A DNA stretch of 61,064 bases from an uncultured Bacteroidota bacterium (GTDB lineage: Bacteria > Bacteroidota > Bacteroidia > Flavobacteriales_D > Sanyastnellaceae), in contig CAIZGX010000063.1 of assembly GCA_903932685.1 (NCBI GenBank), positions 1 to 61,064 on the forward strand, read 5' to 3'. A program made the translations under genes and the position numbers. The stretch's first letter is position 1. Every line of letters begins with the position of its first letter. The notes under the pieces are model-generated. The model did no database searches and was not told the DNA's origin. It saw only the letters and a list, made by a program, of their open reading frames with translations. This document shows positions 42,019 to 50,936 of the stretch, one piece after another.

Positions 42019-42597
42019 ATGACAACAGAACAAAAGTTAAATGCGCGTGGCAACGGAAGTTGCGAATTGTGCGAATCGAAGGAAAGTTTATCGGTTTACG
42101 AAGTTCCTCCGCATTCAGACGGGAATGAAGACGAAAGCATTTTAGTTTGTGAAGTATGCAAAGCTCAGTTGGAAAAACGCGTCGCGTTAGATGCGAATCA
42201 TTGGGGTTGTTTAAATACTAGCATGTGGAGTGAAGTACCTGCTGTGAAGGTTGTTTCATGGAGAATGCTGAATCGTTTGAAAACAAACTCATGGGCTGCA
42301 GATGCCATTGACATGATGTATTTGGAAGAAGATCAATTGACGTGGGCGCGCGCTGCAGGGGACGAAGAGGATTCGGGTGAAATTCAATTTCACAAAGATT
42401 CGAACGGAACCATTTTGCAAAGTGGAGATACTGTGACGTTAATTAAAACATTGGAAGTAAAAGGCTCTCAAGTGAAGGCGAATGTGGGTGTTGCGGTAAG
42501 GAACATTCGTTTGGTTCACGACAACGTTGAGCAGATTGAAGGAAAGGTAGACGGACAACAAATTGTTATTCTAACGAAGTTCGTGAAGAAGTCTTAA
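42019..42597 (+). CDS. phnA: PhnA-family zinc-ribbon protein
   Basis: The 192-residue protein has an N-terminal zinc ribbon (GSCELCESKE and VCEVCKAQL, two CxxC pairs) and a C-terminal SH3-like PhnA domain (KDSNGTILQSGDTVTLIKTL). PhnA proteins lie near phosphonate genes in some bacteria, but their biochemical role is unclear and no phosphonate genes are present here. Two strong hairpins follow the stop. Confidence 0.88.
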   Translation: MTTEQKLNARGNGSCELCESKESLSVYEVPPHSDGNEDESILVCEVCKAQLEKRVALDANHWGCLNTSMWSEVPAVKVVSWRMLNRLKTNSWAADAIDMMYLEEDQLTWARAAGDEEDSGEIQFHKDSNGTILQSGDTVTLIKTLEVKGSQVKANVGVAVRNIRLVHDNVEQIEGKVDGQQIVILTKFVKKS

Positions 42598-42620
42598 GGA
42601 AGTTATTTCAATAGAATATA

Positions 42621-42653
42621 TTCTGAAACGGTTGTTTAGAGAGGGTTTCAGAA
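42621..42653 (+). other. Long hairpin after phnA
   Basis: TTCTGAAAC (42621-42629) pairs with GTTTCAGAA (42645-42653) across a 15-nt loop. It has no T run and precedes the true terminator by a few bases. Confidence 0.6.
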
Positions 42654-42657
42654 AGAT

Positions 42658-42695
42658 AAGCAAGAAGGTTATGGCATATGACTTTCTTGCTTTTT
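42658..42695 (+). terminator. Rho-independent terminator after phnA
   Basis: AAGCAAGAA (42658-42666) pairs with TTCTTGCTT (42684-42692), and the run of T continues to 42695. It separates gmhA-phnA from yifB. Confidence 0.82.
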
Positions 42696-42729
42696 CGTTT
42701 AATTGAAATGTCATTTGCAAGAAAAAATT

Positions 42730-44265
42730 ATGCTTGCAAAAACATTTGGCAGCGCGGTTCACGGTGTGAATGCTTATTTGATTACCATTGAAGTTCATGC
42801 CGACAAAGGCACGTTGGTGAATATGGTTGGACTTCCGGATACCTCTGTAAAGGAAGCGCAGCAGCGCATTCGTGCGGCCTTCACAAATTCGGGAATGAAG
42901 AACCCCATTCGGAATTACACCATTAATATGGCTCCCGCAGATATTCGAAAAGAAGGAACGGCGTATGACTTGCCGCTCGCACTCGGTCTTTTAGCCGCAA
43001 CGGAACAAATCCCGAATGAAGCCCTTTCGAAATACATCATCATGGGTGAGTTGTCGTTAGACGGAAGTATTCGTCCGATAAAGGGTGTTCTGCCCATGGC
43101 TATTCAAGCGAAGCGCGATGGATTTGAAGGGATTATTGTCCCCATTGAAAACGCCCCTGAATGTTCGGTGGTAGATGGATTGAAAATTTATGGATCTCCG
43201 TGTATTTTAGACGTTGTAAATTTTTTCAAGGGTGAAGGAAAGTTGGAAGAATTTCCATTCGAGAAAGAAAAATTTCAGTCGTTGCAGACGCAACATTTTG
43301 CGTTGGATTTCACCGATGTGAAAGGACAAGAAAACATTAAGCGCGCGTTTGAAATTGCGGCTTCAGGCGGACACAACCTTATTCTCATTGGTCCGCCAGG
43401 CGCGGGAAAGACGATGCTAGCGAAACGACTTCCATCTATACTTCCACCGTTGTCTTTAGACGAAGCGTTGGAGACCACGAAGATTCATAGCGTTGCAGGA
43501 AGGTTGAAAAAACACGATGCCTTAATCGTGAATCGTCCGTTTAGAAGTCCCCATCACACAATCTCTGACGTCGCGCTCGTCGGGGGCGGATCTTACCCTC
43601 AGCCGGGTGAAATTTCGTTGGCGCACAACGGTGTTTTATTCTTGGATGAATTGCCTGAATTCAAACGCACGGTATTAGAGGTTATGCGACAGCCGTTGGA
43701 AGATCGAAACGTCACTATTTCGCGCAGTAAGTTCAGTGTTGAGTATCCCGCGAGCTTCATGTTGGTGGCCTCAATGAACCCCTGTCCATGTGGCTATTTC
43801 AATCATCCGGAAAAAGAATGCACGTGTGGATCGGGCGTTGTGCAGCGGTATTTGAGCAAGGTGAGTGGACCGTTGTTAGACCGTATTGATTTGCATGTTG
43901 AAGTGACGCCGGTTCCGTTCGCGCGTTTGCATGAGCAGCGCTCGGGTGAACCGAGTGTAGGTATTCGCGAGCGTGTTACTCGCGCAAGAGATTTACAGTC
44001 GGAGAGATTCAATGAGAGTAAAACGAATTACAACGCGCAAATGAATACGCAGGAGTTGAAGTCGCATTGCGCCTTAGACGAAGCCAGTTCAGAGTTGTTG
44101 AAGTTGGCCATGAATAAGCTTCAGCTTTCAGCGAGAGCTTATGAACGAATTCTGAAAGTTGCTCGTACGATAGCCGACTTAGCAGCTTCAGAAAAAATTC
44201 AAAGCGAACACATTTCAGAAGCTATTCAGTATAGAAGTTTAGATCGAGAGAATTGGGGAGGGTGA
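42730..44265 (+). CDS. yifB: YifB-family Mg-chelatase-like AAA+ ATPase (ComM type)
   Basis: The 511-residue protein has the N-terminal YifB/Lon-like domain (KTFGSAVHGVNAYLITIEV), a Walker A motif GPPGAGKT beginning at residue 221, Walker B (LFLDELPEF), and the C-terminal Cys-rich ...NPCPCGYF...CTC segment. Proteins of this family, including ComM, are helicases that help integrate incoming DNA by branch migration. Start chosen at 42730; the longer frame begins before the likely promoter. Its last 66 bp (44200-44265) occur again at 47437-47502. Confidence 0.92.
   Translation: MLAKTFGSAVHGVNAYLITIEVHADKGTLVNMVGLPDTSVKEAQQRIRAAFTNSGMKNPIRNYTINMAPADIRKEGTAYDLPLALGLLAATEQIPNEALSKYIIMGELSLDGSIRPIKGVLPMAIQAKRDGFEGIIVPIENAPECSVVDGLKIYGSPCILDVVNFFKGEGKLEEFPFEKEKFQSLQTQHFALDFTDVKGQENIKRAFEIAASGGHNLILIGPPGAGKTMLAKRLPSILPPLSLDEALETTKIHSVAGRLKKHDALIVNRPFRSPHHTISDVALVGGGSYPQPGEISLAHNGVLFLDELPEFKRTVLEVMRQPLEDRNVTISRSKFSVEYPASFMLVASMNPCPCGYFNHPEKECTCGSGVVQRYLSKVSGPLLDRIDLHVEVTPVPFARLHEQRSGEPSVGIRERVTRARDLQSERFNESKTNYNAQMNTQELKSHCALDEASSELLKLAMNKLQLSARAYERILKVARTIADLAASEKIQSEHISEAIQYRSLDRENWGG
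44200..44265 (+). repeat. Direct repeat, left copy (3' end of yifB)
   Basis: These 66 bp end with the yifB stop codon and match 47437-47502 at 63 of 66 positions. The three differences all fall in third codon positions and are silent (His, Ala, Asp codons). Homology stops exactly at the stop codon. Confidence 0.93.
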
Positions 44266-44272
44266 GGTGTAA

Positions 44273-44983
44273 TCAAAGCACAATTCCTAAACTGAAGGTA
44301 TAAGCGAAGTTTGTTAATCTGTTTGCATGGTACCAAGTCTTTTCTTTATAAGTTATTTCTTCGAATTTTGGTCCCACATAGGTGTTAACTGAAAATAAGA
44401 ATTCGTTATTAAAATATATTTTATCAGAGAGAAATATCCTTTTCCCTCCTGAAATAGTTAAAGAAGGAATTGTGAAGTCAAGGGCGTCTACTTGTCCACT
44501 AATGGTTTGATAGTCTGTATCTAAATAGGTATAATCTAATGGCGGAGCCGAAACCTTATTAAGGGTTGCGCTAAAACCGAAGTAGCTCCCCGCGGGTGAT
44601 GCATTCGAATTAATAAAATGTCGAAATCCGAATGAAAATATTTTGTAGTCGATATTTTTAAATGAAGATGTAATGGTGTGGTATCTATAACTGGCGTCTA
44701 TTTCAGGACCTACATTTCTTACATCAACCCTTAAAGTTTTGGATTCAAAATCTGTAAAGAACTCGTTTTTTCTGTTCAGTTTTATCGATAATTGAACCTT
44801 GGGCATCGCCGTCAAATACGTCATACCACGCATTCTCTTCTCTTTATCATATCCAATTCTATAACCGTAACTGCAAATATTTGCACCCACTTGTAATCGA
44901 ATTATTGAGGACGTTGGATGAGTCTGACCCTGATGAATATTGGATAATATCAGGAAAAGAAACAGTGTGAAATAATGTTTCAT
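44273..44983 (-). CDS. Secreted beta-barrel-type protein of the island
   Basis: The 236-residue protein has a signal peptide (FTLFLFLILSNIHQGQ) and alternating strands ending NFAYTFSLGIVL, as in small outer-membrane barrels. No family recognised. The start overlaps the stop of the M48 gene by 1 nt (TAATG), so the two work or at least are made together. The composition is A+T-rich like its partner and unlike yifB. Confidence 0.65.
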   Translation of the reverse strand: MKHYFTLFLFLILSNIHQGQTHPTSSIIRLQVGANICSYGYRIGYDKEKRMRGMTYLTAMPKVQLSIKLNRKNEFFTDFESKTLRVDVRNVGPEIDASYRYHTITSSFKNIDYKIFSFGFRHFINSNASPAGSYFGFSATLNKVSAPPLDYTYLDTDYQTISGQVDALDFTIPSLTISGGKRIFLSDKIYFNNEFLFSVNTYVGPKFEEITYKEKTWYHANRLTNFAYTFSLGIVL

Positions 44984-47373
44984 TATTTGTAATTTATGGT
45001 TTGATAAATTAGGTCTTTAAAGTAATGGGTTGTGTCATAAATATTTTGTTTTCCCGGAATGGTAGCGCTGTTGTGCCAAACCATTGTTCCATTTTCAAGA
45101 TTGTAGACATAATAAAAATAAGTATTGCTAAAATGCTGGGAATGGATTTGCGGAATGAGCGCAGGCAAAATAACAGGAGAGAGTATAGCTCCCCCAGCTA
45201 AATACCAGATACTGCTCAGTCCGCCTTTTGATGTTTTTATTTTTGAAGCTCCAGGAAATATGACATACTTGCAGTGGTATTTATCTAATACAGGTCTGTG
45301 ATAATCTGTTGTTAAGGCGAGCATATTTACCTCGTTGTTCACGTGCCTTTTAATTTCGAGAAACCAATCATTCATTGCTGCGAAATCGTTGAATTTATCG
45401 GTGTCTTCGACATGCATTAAAGGCCAAGCCAACGATTGATGATATACATTTTGCCTGTTAAGCTCCTCATCGAAAAAGTTTGTGAATTTCTGCTGTTGAA
45501 TGTCAATATTCTTGATGGTATATTCTGAGCGGTTCATTTTCAAGTCTATGTACCAAGGATCTACGATGAGTAGTGAATCTAAGCCCATTTTAAATCCTAC
45601 TCGTTCATACTTATCTTGTTTATTATCGAAGATTTTATTCCAATCTTCTTGGCTATTTAGCTGCTCACTATAAATTTTTCCAATAGAGTCAAATCTTGTC
45701 TCTAAGATTTTTTCATTGATTCCTTCTAGCGCCATAAAGCTGTAATGCTCTAGCCAGTTTGGAATTTCTTCAAGGTTATCGATGATTACGATGGACTCAT
45801 CTCTTGTTTTTTCTTCTCGATTTGTTCTTAAACTTTGATACTTGCTATCTGAAATTGCATCGTCGTTCTTTGTTGTATCTGCAGAACTGTTTGTCGATGT
45901 TGCGGAACCTAAGTCTTCATCTTTTTTCTTTTTGGCTTGAATAATTTTCGTTTTCAATGCACTGTATTCGATATTCATTTTCTTTTGAATAAGGGCACTG
46001 CTGTAGTTCTTTTTTTCTAGCAACTCCTTATAAGTGGTTTTATTTTTTGTTTGATACAACCCTATAAAATCATTCAGAACAGCAGTCATAAATGGGTTTT
46101 TATATTTTTGCTCAACGTCATAAAGCTCTCTGAAAACAATTAGTCCAAATTGAGAATCATCTGTGTCTTTTATGAAATAAGACATTCGTTGCATTTCTGA
46201 ATAATGCTTTTTTGGGTTTAAATTGGCTTTTGAATTTGCGTTGTTGATTTTATAGGCGTATGCTCCGTAAAGTGATTTTGCAAAAGCCTCTTCCAAAAAT
46301 TGATTGTTTGGATATTTTTGAAGTAAGACGTTGCTGAGATAGAGACTGCTCGTGTAATCTCCTTCTACCAGATGAAGAAAAACAATTTCGAATCTACAGA
46401 GATGCATTGTTTTTTCAAATATTTCTTTAGAAACAATGAAATTTTTCCCTCCCTCTGCATTAAGTGTGGATTCAACCAGCGCTTTTCTTCTGTTTTGAAT
46501 ATTCGGATGGGTGCTCTCGGAATCATCCGTTATATCTGTATTGTAGGGTATAGCTTTTGTTGAGTCGCGCACAACCCATCGTGGAATTTTCAAATGTTCT
46601 GTTTCAAATAATTCGAAATTGAATTTATTATCTGTAAAAGGTATAAAACTCAGTTGTAAAACGTCCATTGCTGTAATAGCTCCTGTGGCTTTGTATCCCG
46701 CCTTTATGGCTCTATCAAAACCGACAGAATCCGCTTCAGATTCTTGTTTTCGAGAATAGCTTGAAATTTGTTGAGATCGGCTGGTAGTCTCTGATTTGTT
46801 CTCATAAGTAGTTTTTTGCTTGCTCGATTCATTTAATACGGATTTGATAATATGATTACCCGCGACATGCTGAATTTCATGCGCAATGATAAATGCCAAC
46901 TGAGACTCTGTTTCCAATTGCGCTAATAATCCAACACTCACAAATACATATCCTTGTTGTGTGGCGTAAGCATTTACTTCGGTGCTTTTGAGCAAATAAA
47001 TTTGAACTTTTGATCTTAGCTCCGGCTCGTCTTTCAGCACTACATCTAGGATCTGATTGAGATAAGAAGTAATTTCATTGCTGAATATAATCTGTCCACT
47101 TCGCAGTAAGTAATCTATTTCGTAATAGCTGTTGTTTAGAAAATGATTGACGTTGTTTTTTTCCGAAGAAGTTTTAAATTTCAGATTGGCCGCGGAAATT
47201 TGGGCGTCATTTATTTTCTTAAATGTTGGCTCTAATACGCCTTTAGGTATTTCTTGATACGTTGATAATGGATGGAATTTATCTAAGTACTCTTGTGCGC
47301 TACAAGAATTTGGCTTTATGTAAAGGAATGCTGAGCAAATCAATAAAGCGTTGAAACGAATTATAAATCTCAT
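44983..47373 (-). CDS. M48-family zinc metallopeptidase with long C-terminal region
   Basis: The 796-residue protein has a signal peptide and an M48 catalytic domain: HEIQH at residues 165-169 and the downstream ESEADSVGF with the third zinc ligand. The domain is followed by about 500 residues with little recognisable fold, including a Ser/Thr-rich stretch near residue 500. M48 proteins of the BepA type work on outer-membrane protein folding; the coupling to a barrel gene would suit that, but this is inference. The A+T-rich composition and lack of the local promoter pattern fit foreign origin. Confidence 0.8.
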   Translation of the reverse strand: MRFIIRFNALLICSAFLYIKPNSCSAQEYLDKFHPLSTYQEIPKGVLEPTFKKINDAQISAANLKFKTSSEKNNVNHFLNNSYYEIDYLLRSGQIIFSNEITSYLNQILDVVLKDEPELRSKVQIYLLKSTEVNAYATQQGYVFVSVGLLAQLETESQLAFIIAHEIQHVAGNHIIKSVLNESSKQKTTYENKSETTSRSQQISSYSRKQESEADSVGFDRAIKAGYKATGAITAMDVLQLSFIPFTDNKFNFELFETEHLKIPRWVVRDSTKAIPYNTDITDDSESTHPNIQNRRKALVESTLNAEGGKNFIVSKEIFEKTMHLCRFEIVFLHLVEGDYTSSLYLSNVLLQKYPNNQFLEEAFAKSLYGAYAYKINNANSKANLNPKKHYSEMQRMSYFIKDTDDSQFGLIVFRELYDVEQKYKNPFMTAVLNDFIGLYQTKNKTTYKELLEKKNYSSALIQKKMNIEYSALKTKIIQAKKKKDEDLGSATSTNSSADTTKNDDAISDSKYQSLRTNREEKTRDESIVIIDNLEEIPNWLEHYSFMALEGINEKILETRFDSIGKIYSEQLNSQEDWNKIFDNKQDKYERVGFKMGLDSLLIVDPWYIDLKMNRSEYTIKNIDIQQQKFTNFFDEELNRQNVYHQSLAWPLMHVEDTDKFNDFAAMNDWFLEIKRHVNNEVNMLALTTDYHRPVLDKYHCKYVIFPGASKIKTSKGGLSSIWYLAGGAILSPVILPALIPQIHSQHFSNTYFYYVYNLENGTMVWHNSATIPGKQNIYDTTHYFKDLIYQTINYK

Positions 47374-47436
47374 TTGGATTATTTATCCGATAAATATAAT
47401 AAAATATTAACGGCAATAAATTGCATTTGCTGTTTG

Positions 47437-47502
47437 CAAAGCGAACATATTTCAGAAGCGATTCAGTATAGAAGTTTAGACCGAGAGAATTGGGGAGGGT
47501 GA
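47437..47502 (+). repeat. Direct repeat, right copy (remnant of yifB 3' end)
   Basis: This copy matches 44200-44265 at 63 of 66 positions, including the stop codon, but has no reading frame upstream of it. It is followed after 20 bp by the ATG of the next gene, so before the insertion yifB probably lay directly upstream of 47523. Confidence 0.93.
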
Positions 47503-47510
47503 AAATCCCC

Positions 47511-47518
47511 TATTTTTA
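47511..47518 (+). promoter_or_regulatory. -7-like element TATTTTTA of the BNR/PKD gene
   Basis: TATTTTTA matches TAnnTTTG except for the last base and ends exactly 4 nt before the ATG at 47523. It begins 8 bp after the right yifB remnant. Confidence 0.42.
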
Positions 47519-47522
47519 TTCC

Positions 47523-50500
47523 ATGAAAAGATTAGTACTCCTTTTTGTTTTTGCATCGCAATTGTTGATTGCAAATGCGCAAGTTCACTTCGCAAAGAAC
47601 TTTCAAAACGATCCGAAGTTACCTGAATGGGCGAAGCTCATGTATGACGATAGCACTGACCCGTTAGTCGTGAAAGCCGCCTATGAAGGGTATTTCAGCG
47701 AGCATACCTTTGAGAAGACTGTCCACACACAATACTACAAGCGTTGGGTAAGCACCAACCAAGCACGGTTTTTTTCCGATCGAAATGAAACAATGAATTC
47801 AGAAGATCGCGGAAGTGGAATATGGAATTACTGCGGTCCGAAAGTGCATTTCACTTCAGACGGAAGCCTTACCCCGATTAGCGAACACGCGAACGTGTAT
47901 TGTCACGACAGAAGCGCTGTTGACAACAATACACTTTATTGCGGAACAGAGTCTGGAGGTGTTTATAAAAGCACAGACGCAGGAACCACGTGGGAATTCG
48001 TGACAAAGAATTTAATTGTCGGAGGAGTGAGCGCAGTGCGTTGTCATCCAACCGATATCAATACCGTTCTTTTCAGCGGAAACAATGAAATTTACAAATC
48101 CATTGACGGTGGAGTTACTTGGAATATCACAGGAGGTTCTTCCTTCGAGGCCTTAAACATTAACGTTTGGGAATTTCTTTTCCATCCCCTTCAACCCAAC
48201 ATTGTATTCGCGGCAACAAATTTAGGTTTATACAGATCTACCGATACAGGCGATACTTGGACAGAAATTCTTCCCAATGAATGCATGACCGTTTCTTTCA
48301 AACCGAATGATTATTCGGTTGTGTACACGGTTCATTTCGAACCCTCAGTTGGCATAGCGAAATTTTACAAGAGTACCGACACTGGAGTTACATTCACCAT
48401 GAGCGATAACGGTTGGTTTACAGAGAACGCAGGTTTTACAAATGTTGAATTGTCGGGCGGACATATGGCAGTGACCGAAGCCGATCCGAATAGAATTTAT
48501 GTGGCGCTCGCCGGTTACGGAACCTACAACACCAATGTTGAATTGAATGGTTGGATAGGCTTGTACGTGAGTTACGACGGAGGCGATTCTTGGGTGAATA
48601 ATCACGGAAATATTGGTACACCTTACAATGTGGACACTCATCCAAACCTCATGAACTTCTCTGCAGACGATGGGACCTACACACAAATTCATTACAACAC
48701 CACCTTGGTGGCTTCGCAGATTAATCCTGATAAAGTTTTAATCGGAGGATTGAATGTTTGGCTCACAGAAGATGCGGGAGCAACGTTCGATGGAGTTGCC
48801 GGATACATTGGTGGACTTCCAAATTATCATGTCGATCAGCAAGAATTCAGAATATACAAAGACAGTCCAACAACCGAAACCATCTGGTGCAGCAACGACG
48901 GAGGAATAAATGTTTCAACGGATTTTATGCAAACCTTCGATGCCAAGAACTACGGCATTATGGCTGTAAATCTTTGGGGATATGATCAAGGCTGGAACGA
49001 GGACATTATGGTTGGAGGTCGCTACCACAACGGGAATATGGGTTATTACGAAGCTTACGGGTCGGGCAATTTCTTGGCGCTAGGTGGAGGCGAAGCAGCG
49101 ACCGGATATGTGAATTATTCAGACGAGAATAAAGTAAGTTTTTCTGATATTGGAGGAAGAGTGTTGCCCGATGCTTTAACTGGAACTCCAACCGGATTCA
49201 ATGTGAGTTTGTTTCCGAATGAAAGTTATTGGTTCAATGAAAGTTCGCGCATACTTTTCGATTCGCATTATTACAATGTGGCTTGGTTAGGAAAAGAGAA
49301 TAAAATTTACAAGAGCACAAACGGAGGTCAGTCTTGGTCGCTTCAATATACATTCGGAACGACGACAACGAATAACGTTATTTGGATTGAACAGTCATAC
49401 ACCAATGCCGACGTGCTTTATGCGCAGCAGCGAATAAGCGGTACTATGAAGCTTTGGCGTACGTTGGATGGAGGTCTTACTTGGAATCAAGTGGCTTTGC
49501 CGTTGAATCAAAACAATATGGTTTTTACCTTAGGAAATACTCCGCAAGAGTTTTGGTTGGGATATACCAATGCTAATAATTCTCAGAAAGTGTATTACAC
49601 CAACGACGGTGGAGTGAATTATCAAAACTGGTCGGGCACTGCCATTGGCTCAGATCGTATTTGGTCTATGTGTGCGCAGTTGGGCACGAATGCGGGTGTA
49701 TACATTGCGTTATTGCACGGAAGAGTGCTTTACAGAAATGCAAGTATGATCGAATGGATGGAATACAGCAGCGGACTTCCAGCGGGCACGGAGCCGATTC
49801 GAATAGTTCCATTCTACAGAGACAACAAATTGCGTTTAGCGACATGGAATTTGGGAGTTTATGAAGCACCACTTTTTGAGGCGTCTTCTTTGCTAGTCGA
49901 TTTCGCCGGTGAACGCGGAACGTTTGTTTGTCCGGGCGAAACCATTCACTTCGTAGACCACAGCGTGGCTTCAGCCAACGCAACCTACCTCTGGAGTTTC
50001 CCAGGTGCAACGCCCTCAACGAGCACTGAAAAATATCCGACCGTTGTATACGGGGCAGCTGGCGTATTTGATGTAACCTTGGAAGTGACTGATAATGGAA
50101 TTACCGCCTCGAAGACTAAACAGGCTTATGTCCAATCTACCTTGCCTAACAATGAGTGTGTTTTCGAGCCTTTCGAGACTGGAGCTATACCAACCGAATG
50201 GTCGTTCGGTCACAGTACTGGCGGTGGAGATGTCTTCGCAATTACTGATGAATGCAGCGCGTATGGTTTCGGGACTCATTCAGTTACTTTTCCGAATTAC
50301 TGGGTAGATGTAGTTGGAAATAGAGATGAGCTAATAATTGAAAAGCAAATTACTTTTTGGAGCAGTGGAACATGGGTAATGGATTTCGATGTGGCGTATG
50401 CAGAGTACGGCGGCCAATACACAGATACGTTGGCAGTTTTAATAAGCACAGACTGTGGGGATTCTTGGACTGAAATGTATGTAAAAGGCGGACAAACATT

Positions 50501-50936
50501 GGCAACTGCGCCAAATACATCTGAATTTTTTGTTCCTACGTTGGACCAATGGCGTTCAGAGGAAATTTTCCTTCAGCAATATGTGTGGGAAGATGCTGAA
50601 GTGCTTATTGCGTTTCAAAACCGAGGACATTGGGGAAATAATTTTTACATAGACAATGTTACAGTGTGCACCGTGAATTCAGTTGAAGAAAATGTCTTGG
50701 AGGAAATAAAGTTCTTCCCAAATCCGACATCAAATGTTAGCACGCTCGCGTTCAAACGAGCAGTGGAAATTGAAAAGATTACGGTAACCGATTTATCAGG
50801 AAGAATTCAGAATATCCCTTCAACCAAGACTTCAAACCAAATCGATTTTAATTTCAGTTCGTTAGCGAACGGGGTTTATGTTATTCAAGTTGAAACCAAT
50901 TTCGGAATGGTGGTGAAGCGATTGGAGAAGCTTTAA
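47523..50936 (+). CDS. Secreted BNR/sortilin-like T9SS protein with PKD domain
   Basis: This 1137-residue protein has a signal peptide (LVLLFVFASQLLIANAQ). A beta-propeller region with repeated BNR/VPS10-like motifs follows (YKSTDAGTTWEF, YKSIDGGVTWN, YRSTDTGDTWTE, YKSTNGGQSWSL). Next are a PKD domain (about residue 820; LWSFPGATPSTS ... YGAAGVFDVTLEVTDNG), a jelly-roll module, and a type A sorting domain (FFPNPTSNVSTLAF ... NGVYVIQVETNFG). Surface adhesin or protein-binding roles are likely; the catalytic residues of sialidases are not evident. The start at 47523 is chosen for the signal peptide. Confidence 0.86.
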   Translation: MKRLVLLFVFASQLLIANAQVHFAKNFQNDPKLPEWAKLMYDDSTDPLVVKAAYEGYFSEHTFEKTVHTQYYKRWVSTNQARFFSDRNETMNSEDRGSGIWNYCGPKVHFTSDGSLTPISEHANVYCHDRSAVDNNTLYCGTESGGVYKSTDAGTTWEFVTKNLIVGGVSAVRCHPTDINTVLFSGNNEIYKSIDGGVTWNITGGSSFEALNINVWEFLFHPLQPNIVFAATNLGLYRSTDTGDTWTEILPNECMTVSFKPNDYSVVYTVHFEPSVGIAKFYKSTDTGVTFTMSDNGWFTENAGFTNVELSGGHMAVTEADPNRIYVALAGYGTYNTNVELNGWIGLYVSYDGGDSWVNNHGNIGTPYNVDTHPNLMNFSADDGTYTQIHYNTTLVASQINPDKVLIGGLNVWLTEDAGATFDGVAGYIGGLPNYHVDQQEFRIYKDSPTTETIWCSNDGGINVSTDFMQTFDAKNYGIMAVNLWGYDQGWNEDIMVGGRYHNGNMGYYEAYGSGNFLALGGGEAATGYVNYSDENKVSFSDIGGRVLPDALTGTPTGFNVSLFPNESYWFNESSRILFDSHYYNVAWLGKENKIYKSTNGGQSWSLQYTFGTTTTNNVIWIEQSYTNADVLYAQQRISGTMKLWRTLDGGLTWNQVALPLNQNNMVFTLGNTPQEFWLGYTNANNSQKVYYTNDGGVNYQNWSGTAIGSDRIWSMCAQLGTNAGVYIALLHGRVLYRNASMIEWMEYSSGLPAGTEPIRIVPFYRDNKLRLATWNLGVYEAPLFEASSLLVDFAGERGTFVCPGETIHFVDHSVASANATYLWSFPGATPSTSTEKYPTVVYGAAGVFDVTLEVTDNGITASKTKQAYVQSTLPNNECVFEPFETGAIPTEWSFGHSTGGGDVFAITDECSAYGFGTHSVTFPNYWVDVVGNRDELIIEKQITFWSSGTWVMDFDVAYAEYGGQYTDTLAVLISTDCGDSWTEMYVKGGQTLATAPNTSEFFVPTLDQWRSEEIFLQQYVWEDAEVLIAFQNRGHWGNNFYIDNVTVCTVNSVEENVLEEIKFFPNPTSNVSTLAFKRAVEIEKITVTDLSGRIQNIPSTKTSNQIDFNFSSLANGVYVIQVETNFGMVVKRLEKL

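Larger units (their letters stand above)
44266..47436. mobile_element. A+T-rich two-gene island inserted at the 3' end of yifB
   Basis: The 3.2-kb segment between the two 66-bp repeats holds only two genes, both on the minus strand, with visibly lower G+C than yifB and the surroundings. The left copy completes yifB and the right copy is a non-coding remnant, the arrangement left by integration into a gene end. No integrase or transposase is seen, so it may be a remnant, a passively moved element, or a product of homologous recombination with donor DNA. Confidence 0.6.

Noticed and set aside
44266-47436. Insertion sequence or integrative element with its own recombinase
   Set aside because: The segment encodes only an M48 peptidase and a barrel protein; no DDE, tyrosine or serine recombinase motifs are visible.
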